From CANLBN01 sp050633525 (GTDB lineage Bacteria > Pseudomonadota > Gammaproteobacteria > Pseudomonadales > Cellvibrionaceae): DNA of 64,000 nt. The notes beneath the pieces were generated by a model. That model searched no databases, was not told the origin of the DNA, and saw nothing but the letters and a program-made list of their open reading frames with translations. Positions 63,065 to 64,000 of this stretch are shown piece by piece. The first letter of the stretch is position 1, and each line of letters opens with the position of its first letter. The stretch is from positions 11,664 through 75,663 of the forward strand of contig JBOEGR010000022.1 in the NCBI GenBank assembly GCA_050633525.1, given 5' to 3'. The position numbers and the translations under genes are program-made.

Positions 63065-64000
63065 GTGTCAGACTTCATGGTTTTTACCGGCAACGCTAAT
63101 CCAAGCCTAGCCCAGAACATCGTTAAAAAATTAGGGATGAAACTAGGAGATGCGAGTGTCACACAATTCTCTGACGGCGAGATAGCTATTGAGATTAATG
63201 AAAATGTGCGCGGAAGAGATGTTTTCGTTGTCCAATCTACTTGCTCACCTACACACAAAAACTTGATGGAATTGATTATTCTAGTAGATGCTTTAAGAAG
63301 AGCATCTGCCGGAAGAGTCACCGCAATTGTTCCTTACTTTGGTTATGCTAGGCAAGATCGACGCGTTCGTTCTGCTCGCGTCCCCATTACAGCAAAAATA
63401 GTCGCGGACATGATGGTCAATGTCGGTATTGATAGAGTGCTCACGATCGACCTGCATGCTGAGCAAATTCAAGGTTTTTTTGATGTACCTGTCGACAACA
63501 TCTACGGAGCCCCCATATTGCTAGATGATATCAACCGACAAAAATATGAAAACCTAGTAGTAGTGTCACCCGATATTGGTGGTGTTGTTCGTGCCCGTGC
63601 TGTTGCCAAACAACTTAATATCGACCTTGCCATTATTGATAAGCGCCGACCTAAAGCAAATGTTGCCGAAGTGATGAATCTTATCGGTGAAGTCAAAGAT
63701 CGCACCTGTATCCTAGTTGATGATATGGTCGACACTGCCGGAACACTGTGTAACGCCGCCACTGCACTTAAAAAAGAAGGGGCCATTAAAGTTGTGGCCT
63801 ACGCGACACACGCAGTATTGTCTGGCAAAGCACTAGACAATTTAAATAACTCTTCGCTCGATGAATTGGTCGTCACTGACTCCATTCCTTTAAGTGAAGA
63901 AGCTAAACAATGTTCACGTATTCGCCAGCTCACATTAACCGGCACCTTAGCTGAAGCGATTAGACGCCTGAACAATGAAGAATCATTGAGCGCGATGTTT
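63065..64000 (+). CDS. prs: Ribose-phosphate pyrophosphokinase (3' end cut off)
   Basis: Prs makes PRPP for nucleotide, His and Trp synthesis. The start is GTG at 63065, giving MSDFMVFTGNANPSLAQ as in Pseudomonas Prs. Visible motifs are PYFGYARQDRR, the metal site TIDLHAEQIQGFF, VVSPDIGG and the PRPP loop LVDDMVDTAGTL. 312 codons are present and the usual length is about 315, so only the last few residues are lost at the window edge. Confidence 0.97.
   Translation, partial: MSDFMVFTGNANPSLAQNIVKKLGMKLGDASVTQFSDGEIAIEINENVRGRDVFVVQSTCSPTHKNLMELIILVDALRRASAGRVTAIVPYFGYARQDRRVRSARVPITAKIVADMMVNVGIDRVLTIDLHAEQIQGFFDVPVDNIYGAPILLDDINRQKYENLVVVSPDIGGVVRARAVAKQLNIDLAIIDKRRPKANVAEVMNLIGEVKDRTCILVDDMVDTAGTLCNAATALKKEGAIKVVAYATHAVLSGKALDNLNNSSLDELVVTDSIPLSEEAKQCSRIRQLTLTGTLAEAIRRLNNEESLSAMF

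Overview
The window is chromosomal DNA of moderately low GC from a gammaproteobacterium, most likely a marine or aquatic relative of the Oceanospirillales, Cellvibrionales or Pseudomonadales. The evidence is gene order and protein type, not a database search. The block hemA-prfA-prmC, divergent from an LbcA-like TPR lipoprotein, lolB, ispE, tRNA-Gln and prs, is the Pseudomonas-type arrangement. tamA-tamB, etfBA, a long RhlB, an ANR/FNR-type regulator and several c-di-GMP proteins fit the same group.

Layout. 1-9.2 kb: a cut-off GGDEF/EAL membrane protein, ffh, and the overlapping pair tamA-tamB (outer-membrane and envelope biogenesis). 9.3-13.8 kb: etfBA, a lysozyme-like protein without a signal peptide, and a PAS-GGDEF-EAL protein. 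13.9-18.7 kb: ilvA preceded by a complete Ile-rich leader-peptide attenuator, a small membrane protein with pdxH, and mobA-tesB. 18.8-24.8 kb: a LysR regulator divergent from a compact operon (CmcJ/AsaB-like oxidoreductase, 2OG-Fe(II) oxygenase, SDR), then a crotonase and a thiolase.

25-40.7 kb is a nitrate-assimilation region: nrtA, nrtB and nrtD (uptake), then nirBD divergent from nasA-moaA (reduction to ammonium and molybdenum cofactor synthesis). Both transcription hubs carry GG-N10-GC sigma-54 promoters and NtrC-type TGCAC-N7-GTGCA sites, so nitrogen-limitation control can be read from the sequence. Between the two halves lie an FNR/ANR regulator, a universal stress protein gene with an ANR box, a flavin-binding oxidase-like protein, a DUF2971 protein and a PAS-GGDEF protein.

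40.8-44.6 kb: a periplasmic cupin, an AI-2E family permease and prfC. 44.9-48.9 kb is an accessory island between conserved genes. One arm is an orphan T6SS Hcp gene followed by four tightly coupled unknown genes (a two-hydrophobic-segment protein, a two-TM protein, a lipoprotein and a 42-residue membrane peptide). Convergent to it is a two-gene CBASS antiphage system: a CD-NTase and a Cap15-type transmembrane beta-barrel effector. The Hcp-linked gene set is the best candidate here for an undescribed system.

49.3-64 kb: a chemoreceptor with a sigma-28-like promoter, a conserved membrane protein, an esterase, a REC-REC-degenerate GGDEF protein, rhlB, prmC, prfA, hemA, the LbcA-like gene, lolB, ispE, tRNA-Gln(UUG) and prs (cut by the right edge).
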